Shown: positions 1-5,600 of the stretch, piece after piece
How positions within the stretch are numbered: position 1 is the first letter of the stretch
Layout of the letters: each line of letters opens with the position of its first letter
NCBI GenBank assembly: GCA_021820825.1
Contig: JAKADD010000188.1
Span: 1-5,600, forward strand
Length of the DNA: 5,600 nucleotides
Direction: 5' to 3'
Source of the DNA: Bacillota bacterium
GTDB taxonomy: Bacteria; Bacillota; Bacilli; Alicyclobacillales; SLC66
Made by a program: the position numbers and the translations under genes
The notes under the pieces: model-generated
Told to the model about the DNA's origin: nothing
What the model saw: the letters and a program-made list of their open reading frames with translations, nothing else
The model's database searches: none

Positions 1-1248
1 AACGCCAATCTGACAAGCGCAAAGGCGCAGTACGCCCAGGCTGTGCGCACAGCAGAACAGGCTGTCGCCGCCGCGCAGGCCAACGACGTCACCGCCGTGC
101 AGCGCATGCAGGCCGCATTGATCAAGGCGGAAAGCACGCTTACGGCGAGCCGCGGCGCACTGTCAGCGCTGACCGCTCCGCCTCAGTCAGTCTTTGTCAA
201 TGAGGCGAAGACAGCGATCGCCGCCGCGCAAAGCAAACTGCAACTGCTCCTTCACCCATACAACAGCGGCACACTGCAGTCACTGCAAGGCGCCGTCACT
301 GTAGCAAAGGCCAAGCTCGCCTTAGCGCAGGAAGCGCTCAACAACACAGCAATCATCGCGCCGTTTAACGGCGTCGTCACAGCGGTGAACAGCGTGCAGG
401 GTGACTCTGTCGCCGCACAAAAACCCGTAATTTCCATGATCGGAAGCAGTCTGGAAATCCAGTCGAGTATGAGTCAGCAGGATATCAACAAGCTGCACAC
501 CGGGGATTCAGTCCGGTTCACCCTGCCCTTTGCTGCGAACCAGTCTTTCCCCGGTACGGTCGTATCAGTCTCGCCGACGGCCAATCCACAGACGCTCGCC
601 TTCAGTGTATCCGTGATGCCCAAACAGAAGATCACCGGAATGGCGGCAGGCGAAACAGCGTACATGCAGGTGATCACCAGTTCCGACACGCACGCCGTGC
701 TCATCCCGACGGCCGCCATCGTCACGCAGTCGGGGGCGCCACAGGTATTCGAGGTGCAAAACGGACGCGCGCTCCTGAAAAACATCGTCACTGGCGCCAC
801 AGAAGGTTCCTGGACGCAGATCATCTCCGGCGTTTCAACAGGGAACCAGGTGGTCACTCTCGGACAGACGTTTCTCGCCCCAGGCGACCGCGTTTCAGTC
901 GCCAACGCGATTTCTCGACTGACTTCAAGCGCTTCGACAACGCAAGGTTCCGGCAATGGCTCTGCTTCAGCGAAAACTGCTTCTCAGCAGGGAAGTTCTT
1001 CAAATAAACCTGCCGCCAAACAGGGACAGAAGCACAAAAAGGGAGCTCACAAACACAAGAAGGGCGCCCACAAGCACAAAAAGGGAGCTCACAAACACAA
1101 GAAAGGCGCCCATAAACACAAGAAAGGCGCACACAAAAGCAAGAAAGGCGCGGCTGCTAAATCCACTCCACAGACTTCTGCGTCGACTAAATCTTCAACC
1201 ACCGCAAGCGGCGCGACAAGCGGCACGAGTGGAGGGACCGCACCGTGA
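1..1248 (+). CDS. RND efflux membrane-fusion (periplasmic adaptor) protein, HlyD/AcrA-like, 5' end missing
   Basis: The frame is open from base 1, so the true start lies upstream; a GTG at 43 is internal to the coiled coil and is not a credible start. The window holds 415 codons. Codons 1 to about 115 are Ala/Gln/Lys-rich helix typical of the adaptor alpha-hairpin, with breaks at Ala-Pro-Pro (near base 175) and His-Pro-Tyr (near 253). Codons 118-148 contain IIAPFNGVV and GDSV, the second half of the split lipoyl domain. Codons about 150-230 look like the beta-barrel (DINKLHTGDSVRF) and about 231-304 like the membrane-proximal domain (LIPTAAIV, GLxxGDxV-like ending). The last 111 residues are a Ser/Thr/Lys/His/Gly/Ala tail without any Asp or Glu. 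In this family the protein bridges the RND pump to an outer-membrane channel or, in monoderms, sits outside the membrane. The signal peptide or anchor and the first lipoyl half are not visible. It overlaps the next gene by 4 bases, so co-translation is likely. Confidence 0.93.
   Translation, partial: NANLTSAKAQYAQAVRTAEQAVAAAQANDVTAVQRMQAALIKAESTLTASRGALSALTAPPQSVFVNEAKTAIAAAQSKLQLLLHPYNSGTLQSLQGAVTVAKAKLALAQEALNNTAIIAPFNGVVTAVNSVQGDSVAAQKPVISMIGSSLEIQSSMSQQDINKLHTGDSVRFTLPFAANQSFPGTVVSVSPTANPQTLAFSVSVMPKQKITGMAAGETAYMQVITSSDTHAVLIPTAAIVTQSGAPQVFEVQNGRALLKNIVTGATEGSWTQIISGVSTGNQVVTLGQTFLAPGDRVSVANAISRLTSSASTTQGSGNGSASAKTASQQGSSSNKPAAKQGQKHKKGAHKHKKGAHKHKKGAHKHKKGAHKHKKGAHKSKKGAAAKSTPQTSASTKSSTTASGATSGTSGGTAP
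1030..1155 (+). repeat. 21-bp coding tandem repeat, KHKKGAH heptads in the adaptor tail
   Basis: Five consecutive 21-base units (1030-1050, 1051-1071, 1072-1092, 1093-1113, 1114-1134) each encode exactly KHKKGAH. A sixth, degenerate unit (1135-1155) encodes KSKKGAA. At DNA level the first four units pair into a 42-base super-unit: 1030-1071 and 1072-1113 differ at only two third-codon positions, AAG/AAA and CAC/CAT. The array contributes 10 His and 18 Lys and no acidic residue. It lies in the tail beyond the last folded adaptor domain, so it should be exposed and flexible. Confidence 0.95.
1231..1236 (+). promoter_or_regulatory. Shine-Dalgarno sequence for the first RND gene
   Basis: GGAGGG ends 8 bases before the GTG at 1245. 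It lies inside the last codons of the adaptor gene and supports the GTG start, whose 4-base overlap with the adaptor stop (GTGA, 1245-1248) suggests translational coupling. Confidence 0.8.
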
Positions 1249-4200
1249 ACATTACTGAGATCGCTGTCCGGCGTCCCGTTACCATCCTGATGATCGTCCT
1301 GGGGCTTGTGGTAATGGGGGCGATCTCGTACGGGCTATTGCCAGTGCGGGAACTGCCCAACGTCCGTTATCCGTATCTGCAGGTAACGGTAAACGATCCT
1401 GGCGCCGATCCCCAAGATGTAAGACTGAGTGTCACAGATCCGCTGGAGAACGCCCTGACATCTGTCAATGGCGTTACCTCCATGACATCTGTTTCCATGC
1501 AGGGTGTGTCCGAGATCACCATACAGCTGGCTTCCGGCATCAGCCTCGGCACTGCGGCCAACGATGTGGCGCAGGCGCTGCATTCGGTGGCCCGCAAATT
1601 GCCGACCACTGCAAGCCTGCCCAGTATTACTGAAACCAATCCGGCGACCATGCCAATCATGAATTTGTCACTGTCTGGAAAATTGAGCCAAACGCAGCTT
1701 TATACCCTTGCGCAAAACACGATCGTTCCCGCGATAGAGAGTGTTCCCGGCGTAGGGAGTGTCAATGTGCAGGGAGGGCTGATTCCCCAGGTCAACGTCC
1801 AGGTGCACGAATCTGCCCTGCTCGCCTATGGCGTGACGCTGCCCCAGATTCGCCAGGCCCTGATTGCACAGAATGCCACTGTGCCAAGCGGAGCGATCAA
1901 CAACGGGTCGCAGACGTACACGGTCAGCACCAATACTCCATACACGTCCATCCAGAGCCTGGGCAACGTCGTGATTACCGCAGCAGCGCCGCGCGGCGGT
2001 AAGGCGCCCGCTGCTGGAGTTGCGGGCGCCAGTGCAGGGGCAGGTGGGGCGGGCGCAGGGGGCGCGGGCGGGGCAGGTGGTGCGGGCGCAGGCGGCGCGT
2101 CGACAGGTGCAGGTGCGCCCGCACCTGCGGCGGGAACCATTCCCCAGACTCGCTCCATTACGCTCGGCCAAATTGCAAACATCACGCAGGGCTACGCGAC
2201 GCCTGTCACAATCAACCGCATCAACGGAAAAACCGCAATCGGACTCTCGATAGACGCACAGAGCAACGCGAATAGCCTGAGCGTGGAGTCCGGCGTGCTG
2301 CATGTCCTGCAGACGTTGAAAAAAACCCTGCCTCCAGGCGCCGCCCTGAACGTAATCGCTGACACCACCGTCTATACCCGCGCGGCGCTCAGCGCAGTCT
2401 TGCGCGACCTGGTGCTCGCCGTGGTGCTTGCCTCGGCTGTTCTTTATCTGTTCCTGCGTCGCCTTAGCCATACGATCATCGTATTGTGCGCGATTCCCGC
2501 CAGCCTCATCGCAACCTTTACTGTGATGTACGCGTTTGGCTTTTCGCTCGACCTCATGAGCATGCTCGCCCTGTCACTGCTCATCGGTATCCTGGTCGAT
2601 GACTCGATCGTTGTTCTGGAGAACATCGACCGGCATCTGTCACTGGGCGCCGACCCGAAAACGGCCGCCATCCGCGGACGAATGGAAATCGGCGCAGCCG
2701 CAGTCGCCATTACACTGACGGATGTGGTCGTGTACGTTCCGATCGTTTTCGTTCACGGAACGGTTGGCCAATTGTTTCGCGAATTTGGCGTGACGATCGT
2801 GGCGGCGACTCTTTTCTCGCTGTTTGTTTCATTTACGCTGACTCCGATGCTGGCCTCACGCTGGTTGCGGGCAAAACGCAACGATACCCAGGCAGCGGCG
2901 AACACGGACCTGGAGAGCGGCGCTTTGCCATCTGCCACGGAACTGCAGGCAACTGCAGGCGCCAAGCGCCGTCTGCGCTTCCCCCGCATCCGCTTTCCCG
3001 CCTGGGAGCGACTGACGAGCTCGCTGCAAGGACGCTATGAGCGTCTGATCCGACTGGCGCTGCGCCACCGCTTGCGGGTGATCGCCATCGGTCTGTCGGC
3101 GCTGGCGCTCAGCGCGTGTTTCGTTTCCTTCGGATGGGTGGGCACTGCATTTGTGCCCCAGGAGAATCCACAAGTCATTCGCATCGCTGCGCAAATGCCA
3201 ACGGGAACATCGCTGCAGACAACCGATGCGGCCATGCGCGTGTTTTCTGCGAAGATCAGAAAAATTCCTGCCATACAGGCTGTCTTTGCGACGGCTGGAA
3301 ACTCCCTTGCAGGACTCACCGCGACTAACGACGCCGTCCTGACTGTGGTGCGCAGCGACAAGGGTTTGACAAGCGGCGCAGGCAAGGCGGCAAAGGGGAA
3401 AGGCAAGGCGGCAAAAGGCAAAGGCGGCAAATCCGGCGGCGGTAAAGGCACTGGAGGCAAAGCTGGCGGCGGCAAAAAAGGGCGACGCAAGGGATTGTTC
3501 CCGTCCAACGGAATCTCGCTCAATTCGTATCAATCCGCTCCGCTTCCGCCGCTTGCGCCGCTTTTGGCGCGTGTCAGCGCGATTGCACAGACCATTCCTG
3601 GATTGCAGATTCAAACTGACGTTCCGAACCCGCTGGTTGTCAGCGGCAGTGAACCGATCAGCGTGATCGTGAGCGGACCGAACACCACTGTGTTACAGAC
3701 ATTGGCCGCCAAAGTGCAGGGCGCGCTCACGCAAATTCCCTCATTGACAAATATCCAGAATCAGACAGCCGCGAATCTGCCCATATGGCTTATCCACGTG
3801 AACAATCAGTCCGCCGCACAGCTTGGCGTCAACGCCCTGATGGTGGGGCAGGCCGCACAGACTGCCATCGGCGGAGCGGTCGCTTCCACCCTGCAATCTC
3901 CCGGAGGCGGCGTTCAGACCAACATCATGGTCAGTCTGAATCACGGCAGCAGCTTTTCCCCTGCCCAAATGGCCGCTATCCCAATTGCCCGGCGCGGAAC
4001 ACAAATGACCACGCTTGGCGAGGTTGCGACCGTATCCCTTGTGCCTGGACCTGTGTCGCTCAATGAATCCAACCGCCAATTGACGGCGATCGTTACGGCC
4101 GGCACAACCAATCCAGCGCTCGGAGTGGTTGCACAACAGGTGAAGGCGGCGGTGACCGGACTCGCTCTGCCGCCCGGATACAGCCTCTCGCTGGGCGGTG

Positions 4201-4793
4201 AAATCGCGCAGCAAACACAGGCGTTTGGCCCGCTGTTGCAGGCGTTCATCCTGTCTGTCGCCCTTGTTTACATGCTCATGGCGGCGCTCTATGAGTCTCT
4301 CGTCATGCCGCTGGTCGTTCTGTTTTCACTCCCGATGGCAACTGTGGGCGCCTTTTTGGGACTCTGGCTCACGGGTCAAACGCTCAACATCTTCTCCTTT
4401 ATGGCCATGATTATGCTCATGGGGCTCGTGGCCAAGAATGCGATTCTACTTGTAGACTACACCGGACAACTGGTGAAAAAGGGCATGCCGCGCAGCGAGG
4501 CGCTCGTTCTGGCGGGCAAAACCCGACTGCGTCCCATTGTGATGACCACCGCTACCATGGTGTTCTCCATGATCCCGCTGGCGCTCCATACGGGGATCGG
4601 ATCCTCCGATCGCATCCCCATCGCCGTGGTCCTGATCGGGGGTCTCACCACGTCGACCCTGCTGACGCTGGTTGTTGTTCCTGTGCTGTACACGTATATG
4701 GACGATTTTCGCCAGTGGCTCCTCCAATTCCGCCGCGCCCATTCAGCGACTCCTGGACCGGCGCCGTCAGCCACGCAGGGGGGCTCGCCATGA
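1245..4793 (+). CDS. RND efflux transporter, HAE-1 (AcrB/MdtB-like) family, with two low-complexity periplasmic inserts (RND-1)
   Basis: This is a complete 1182-residue inner-membrane proton antiporter of the ACR_tran family. GTG is chosen as start because MNITEIAVRRPVT is the canonical RND N-terminus and a GGAGGG lies 8 bases upstream. Segments: TM1 about 11-33, first periplasmic porter/docking half to about 385, TM2 389-406, TM3 409-430, TM4 436-460, TM5 480-503, TM6 510-537, a cytoplasmic loop, TM7 612-632, second periplasmic half to about 995, TM8 from about 999, TM9-TM12 to about 1152, and a short Pro/Ser tail. TM4 has LVDDSIVVLEN with Asp452/Asp453 (AcrB D407/D408), TM10 has AKNAILLVDY with Lys1064 (K940), and TM11 begins at RLRPIVMT with Arg1094 (R971). 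The proton relay is therefore complete. Paired Asp points to the drug-efflux class rather than the heavy-metal class. The protein is over 100 residues longer than usual: a Gly/Ala stretch (about 246-297), a Lys/Gly stretch (706-750) and a somewhat long TM6-TM7 loop. It is translationally coupled to its neighbours by 4-base overlaps. Substrate is unknown. Confidence 0.97.
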   Translation: MNITEIAVRRPVTILMIVLGLVVMGAISYGLLPVRELPNVRYPYLQVTVNDPGADPQDVRLSVTDPLENALTSVNGVTSMTSVSMQGVSEITIQLASGISLGTAANDVAQALHSVARKLPTTASLPSITETNPATMPIMNLSLSGKLSQTQLYTLAQNTIVPAIESVPGVGSVNVQGGLIPQVNVQVHESALLAYGVTLPQIRQALIAQNATVPSGAINNGSQTYTVSTNTPYTSIQSLGNVVITAAAPRGGKAPAAGVAGASAGAGGAGAGGAGGAGGAGAGGASTGAGAPAPAAGTIPQTRSITLGQIANITQGYATPVTINRINGKTAIGLSIDAQSNANSLSVESGVLHVLQTLKKTLPPGAALNVIADTTVYTRAALSAVLRDLVLAVVLASAVLYLFLRRLSHTIIVLCAIPASLIATFTVMYAFGFSLDLMSMLALSLLIGILVDDSIVVLENIDRHLSLGADPKTAAIRGRMEIGAAAVAITLTDVVVYVPIVFVHGTVGQLFREFGVTIVAATLFSLFVSFTLTPMLASRWLRAKRNDTQAAANTDLESGALPSATELQATAGAKRRLRFPRIRFPAWERLTSSLQGRYERLIRLALRHRLRVIAIGLSALALSACFVSFGWVGTAFVPQENPQVIRIAAQMPTGTSLQTTDAAMRVFSAKIRKIPAIQAVFATAGNSLAGLTATNDAVLTVVRSDKGLTSGAGKAAKGKGKAAKGKGGKSGGGKGTGGKAGGGKKGRRKGLFPSNGISLNSYQSAPLPPLAPLLARVSAIAQTIPGLQIQTDVPNPLVVSGSEPISVIVSGPNTTVLQTLAAKVQGALTQIPSLTNIQNQTAANLPIWLIHVNNQSAAQLGVNALMVGQAAQTAIGGAVASTLQSPGGGVQTNIMVSLNHGSSFSPAQMAAIPIARRGTQMTTLGEVATVSLVPGPVSLNESNRQLTAIVTAGTTNPALGVVAQQVKAAVTGLALPPGYSLSLGGEIAQQTQAFGPLLQAFILSVALVYMLMAALYESLVMPLVVLFSLPMATVGAFLGLWLTGQTLNIFSFMAMIMLMGLVAKNAILLVDYTGQLVKKGMPRSEALVLAGKTRLRPIVMTTATMVFSMIPLALHTGIGSSDRIPIAVVLIGGLTTSTLLTLVVVPVLYTYMDDFRQWLLQFRRAHSATPGPAPSATQGGSP
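1980..2135 (+). repeat. Gly/Ala-rich low-complexity insert in RND-1, with a 33-bp-spaced direct repeat
   Basis: Residues about 246-297 of RND-1 are almost only Gly and Ala with some Pro, Ser and Thr. The DNA is extremely GC-rich. A 24-base direct repeat occurs at 2043-2066 and 2076-2099 (offset 33 bases, two mismatches), each encoding GGAGAGGA, which suggests growth by slippage. The insert sits between a beta strand (NVVIT) and the next strand (RSITLGQIANI). By comparison with AcrB this is a short turn in the docking subdomain, on the periplasmic face. The paralogue RND-2 has only a few residues here (VAAGGRMIPLSD). Confidence 0.9.
2109..2128. repeat. Perfect 9-bp inverted repeat inside the Gly/Ala coding insert
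   Basis: GCAGGTGCG at 2109-2117 is followed after two bases by its exact reverse complement CGCACCTGC at 2120-2128. In mRNA it could form a strong short hairpin, losing a base pair to open a 4-base loop. It lies within the RND-1 reading frame and has no T-tract after it, so it is not a terminator. It may only reflect the biased Gly/Ala/Pro codons. Confidence 0.6.
2941..2960 (+). repeat. 10-bp perfect tandem duplication in the TM6-TM7 loop of RND-1
   Basis: AACTGCAGGC occurs twice in a row (2941-2950, 2951-2960). It encodes part of ELQATAGA in the cytoplasmic loop linking the two halves of the transporter, a region that tolerates length change in this family. The unit is not a multiple of three. 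Confidence 0.75.
3360..3494 (+). repeat. Lys/Gly-rich low-complexity insert in RND-1, with a 21-bp repeat
   Basis: Residues 706-750 of RND-1 are Lys, Gly and Ala with a few Ser/Thr/Leu, ending KKGRRKG, and contain no acidic residue. Two 21-base units (3381-3401 and 3402-3422, two mismatches) each encode GKAAKGK. The segment replaces the loop that in AcrB joins a porter beta strand (FVSLKDW) to the following helix in the second periplasmic half; here the flanks are VLTVVRSD and LAPLLARVSAIAQTIPGL. It should therefore be exposed outside the cytoplasmic membrane. Confidence 0.9.
4777..4783 (+). promoter_or_regulatory. Shine-Dalgarno-like sequence for the second RND gene
   Basis: AGGGGGG ends 6 bases before the ATG at 4790, within the last codons of RND-1. 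Together with the ATGA overlap (4790-4793) it supports this start and coupled translation. Confidence 0.7.
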
Positions 4794-5600
4794 ATGTAAC
4801 GCGTCTGGCCATTCGCAGGCCCATCGCCATGCTCATGTTTCTGCTGGCCGTCGTGATACTGGGCGTTGCCGCTTACGTTCAATTGCCGGTCAGGCGATTG
4901 CCAAACGTCAATTTCCCCCATATCACCGTCGTGCTGTCTGATCCAGGCGCCGGACCGAGCACGATTCGCTCGCAACTGCTCGATCCTGTTGAGAACGCGC
5001 TGACAAAAGTGGGCGGCGTCGTGACCATGACAGGCACCGCCCGCACAGGCAATGGACGCATCGGCCTGCGTTTTCCCGGCGGTACGGATGTCAATCAGGA
5101 AGCTGTTCAGGTCGCCAATGTCGTCAATCAGATGGCCGCATCCTTACCTGCCGGATCGCTGCCGCCCGTCATCCTGAAGGCAGATCCAAACGCCTTGCCC
5201 GTCATGAGCGTCGCCCTCTACGGATCGCAGAACCAGTCCACCATGTATAACCTCGCCAGTCAGACCGTTGACCCCGCTCTGTCGACAGTGCCGGGCGTCG
5301 CCACGGTGAACATGATCGGCGGTCGACCCATGCAGGTGAATGTCACCCTCCAGGCCGCCAGTCTGGAGCAGTATGGTCTCACATTGGCAAAAGTGAAATC
5401 CGCCATCGCAACGCAAAACAGCGCCGCTCCCGGCGGCACAGTGCAGCAGGGCAGCCAGACGAACCCCGTGCAGGTGTCGGGCCAGGCGGGGAGCCTTGCC
5501 CAACTCGGACAAATGGAGGTCGCGGCTGGCGGCCGAATGATCCCGCTCTCGGACCTCGGAACGATTGTCCAGGGCTATCCTCCTGTCACCACACTCAGTC
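4790..5600 (+). CDS. RND efflux transporter, HAE-1-like family, N-terminal 270 residues (RND-2, runs off window)
   Basis: The frame is open from ATG 4790 to the window edge without a stop. The N-terminus MNVTRLAIRRPIAMLM, TM1 (about 11-33), then LPVRRLPNVNFPHITV and DPGAGPSTI match the RND start and first porter subdomain. Further on, DPVENALTKVGGV, VPGVATVNMIGG and YGLTLAKVKSAIATQN continue the fold as far as the docking subdomain. It aligns almost without gaps to residues 1-244 of RND-1, then lacks the roughly 54 extra residues RND-1 has at that point (VAAGGRMIPLSDLGTI here). It is a diverged paralogue rather than a recent duplicate. The TM4 and TM10 proton-relay residues lie outside the window, so whether this subunit is itself proton-active cannot be judged. 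Its place directly after RND-1 with a 4-base overlap suggests a two-RND, mixed-trimer pump as in MdtBC. Confidence 0.95.
   Translation, partial: MNVTRLAIRRPIAMLMFLLAVVILGVAAYVQLPVRRLPNVNFPHITVVLSDPGAGPSTIRSQLLDPVENALTKVGGVVTMTGTARTGNGRIGLRFPGGTDVNQEAVQVANVVNQMAASLPAGSLPPVILKADPNALPVMSVALYGSQNQSTMYNLASQTVDPALSTVPGVATVNMIGGRPMQVNVTLQAASLEQYGLTLAKVKSAIATQNSAAPGGTVQQGSQTNPVQVSGQAGSLAQLGQMEVAAGGRMIPLSDLGTIVQGYPPVTTLS

Noticed and set aside
43..45. GTG at 43 as the start of the adaptor gene
   Set aside because: The frame is open to base 1 with coiled-coil-like residues before it, there is no ribosome-binding site, and starting here would leave out the first lipoyl half and the signal sequence.
956..1258. 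Second + strand reading frame over the adaptor tail, Arg/Thr-rich
   Set aside because: It is a shifted-frame reading of the 21-base repeats, which have no stop in that frame. It has no ribosome-binding site of its own and no family resemblance.
2319..2325. A7 run as a possible programmed frameshift or slippage site
   Set aside because: The run is read AAA AAA ACC, which is the wrong phase for the usual A AAA AAG type heptamer. The frame continues correctly through the conserved RND sequence, and the run is short for transcriptional slippage.
1668..2471. Long minus-strand open frame opposite RND-1
   Set aside because: It is antisense to a well-supported RND gene, its product is Arg/Cys/Gln-rich with no recognisable domain, and it is explained by codon bias on the coding strand.
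2580..2640. Assignment of RND-1 to the heavy-metal (CusA/CzcA) class, suggested by the His-rich adaptor tail
   Set aside because: TM4 has the paired Asp of the drug-efflux class (LVDDSIVVLEN) rather than the single-Asp heavy-metal pattern.
3474..3479. A6 run in the Lys/Gly insert as a frameshift site
   Set aside because: It is read AAA AAA GGG in frame, is not in the slippery phase, and a shift would destroy a conserved transporter.
2856..3614. Long minus-strand open frame opposite the second half of RND-1
   Set aside because: It is another antisense shadow with low-complexity translation opposite the Lys/Gly insert and no start signal or domain.
4595..4611. Inverted repeat GATCGGA-TCC-TCCGATC as a terminator or operator
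   Set aside because: It lies within conserved TM11-TM12 coding sequence with no T-tract after it and no start nearby, so it is most likely chance.

Overview
The window is a gap-free stretch of one operon on the + strand, encoding a tripartite-type RND (resistance-nodulation-division) efflux system. It holds the C-terminal part of a membrane-fusion/adaptor protein (MFP), a complete RND transporter, and the N-terminal 270 residues of a second RND transporter that runs off the right edge. No RNA genes, mobile elements, CRISPR arrays, terminators or intergenic spaces were seen. The sequence alone does not fix the organism. It is a moderately GC-rich bacterium by eye, with good Shine-Dalgarno sequences and Gly/Ala/Lys-rich low-complexity protein segments. 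I cannot decide between a Gram-negative or other diderm host and a Firmicute-type host, since RND pumps occur in both.

Layout: bases 1-1248 are the adaptor (start lies upstream): end of the alpha-helical hairpin, second half of the lipoyl domain, beta-barrel, membrane-proximal domain, then an unusual acid-free tail of about 111 residues with five exact KHKKGAH heptads. Its stop overlaps the GTG start of the first RND gene by 4 bases (GTGA). Bases 1245-4793 are RND-1, 1182 residues. That is longer than the usual 1020-1060, mainly because of a Gly/Ala-rich insert in the first periplasmic half and a Lys/Gly-rich insert in the second. The proton-relay residues of the drug-efflux (HAE-1) type are intact (Asp452, Asp453, Lys1064, Arg1094). 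Its stop overlaps the ATG of RND-2 by 4 bases (ATGA). Bases 4790-5600 are RND-2, clearly paralogous to RND-1 but without the Gly/Ala insert.

The adaptor-RND-RND order with two 4-base overlaps resembles mdtABC/muxABC-type systems, in which two different RND subunits form one mixed trimer. The likely job is proton-driven export of a hydrophobic or amphiphilic compound, with the adaptor on the outer face. Substrate and outer-membrane partner cannot be read from this window. The most unusual content is the set of low-complexity, mostly cationic appendages placed on the predicted extracytoplasmic side of both the adaptor and RND-1.
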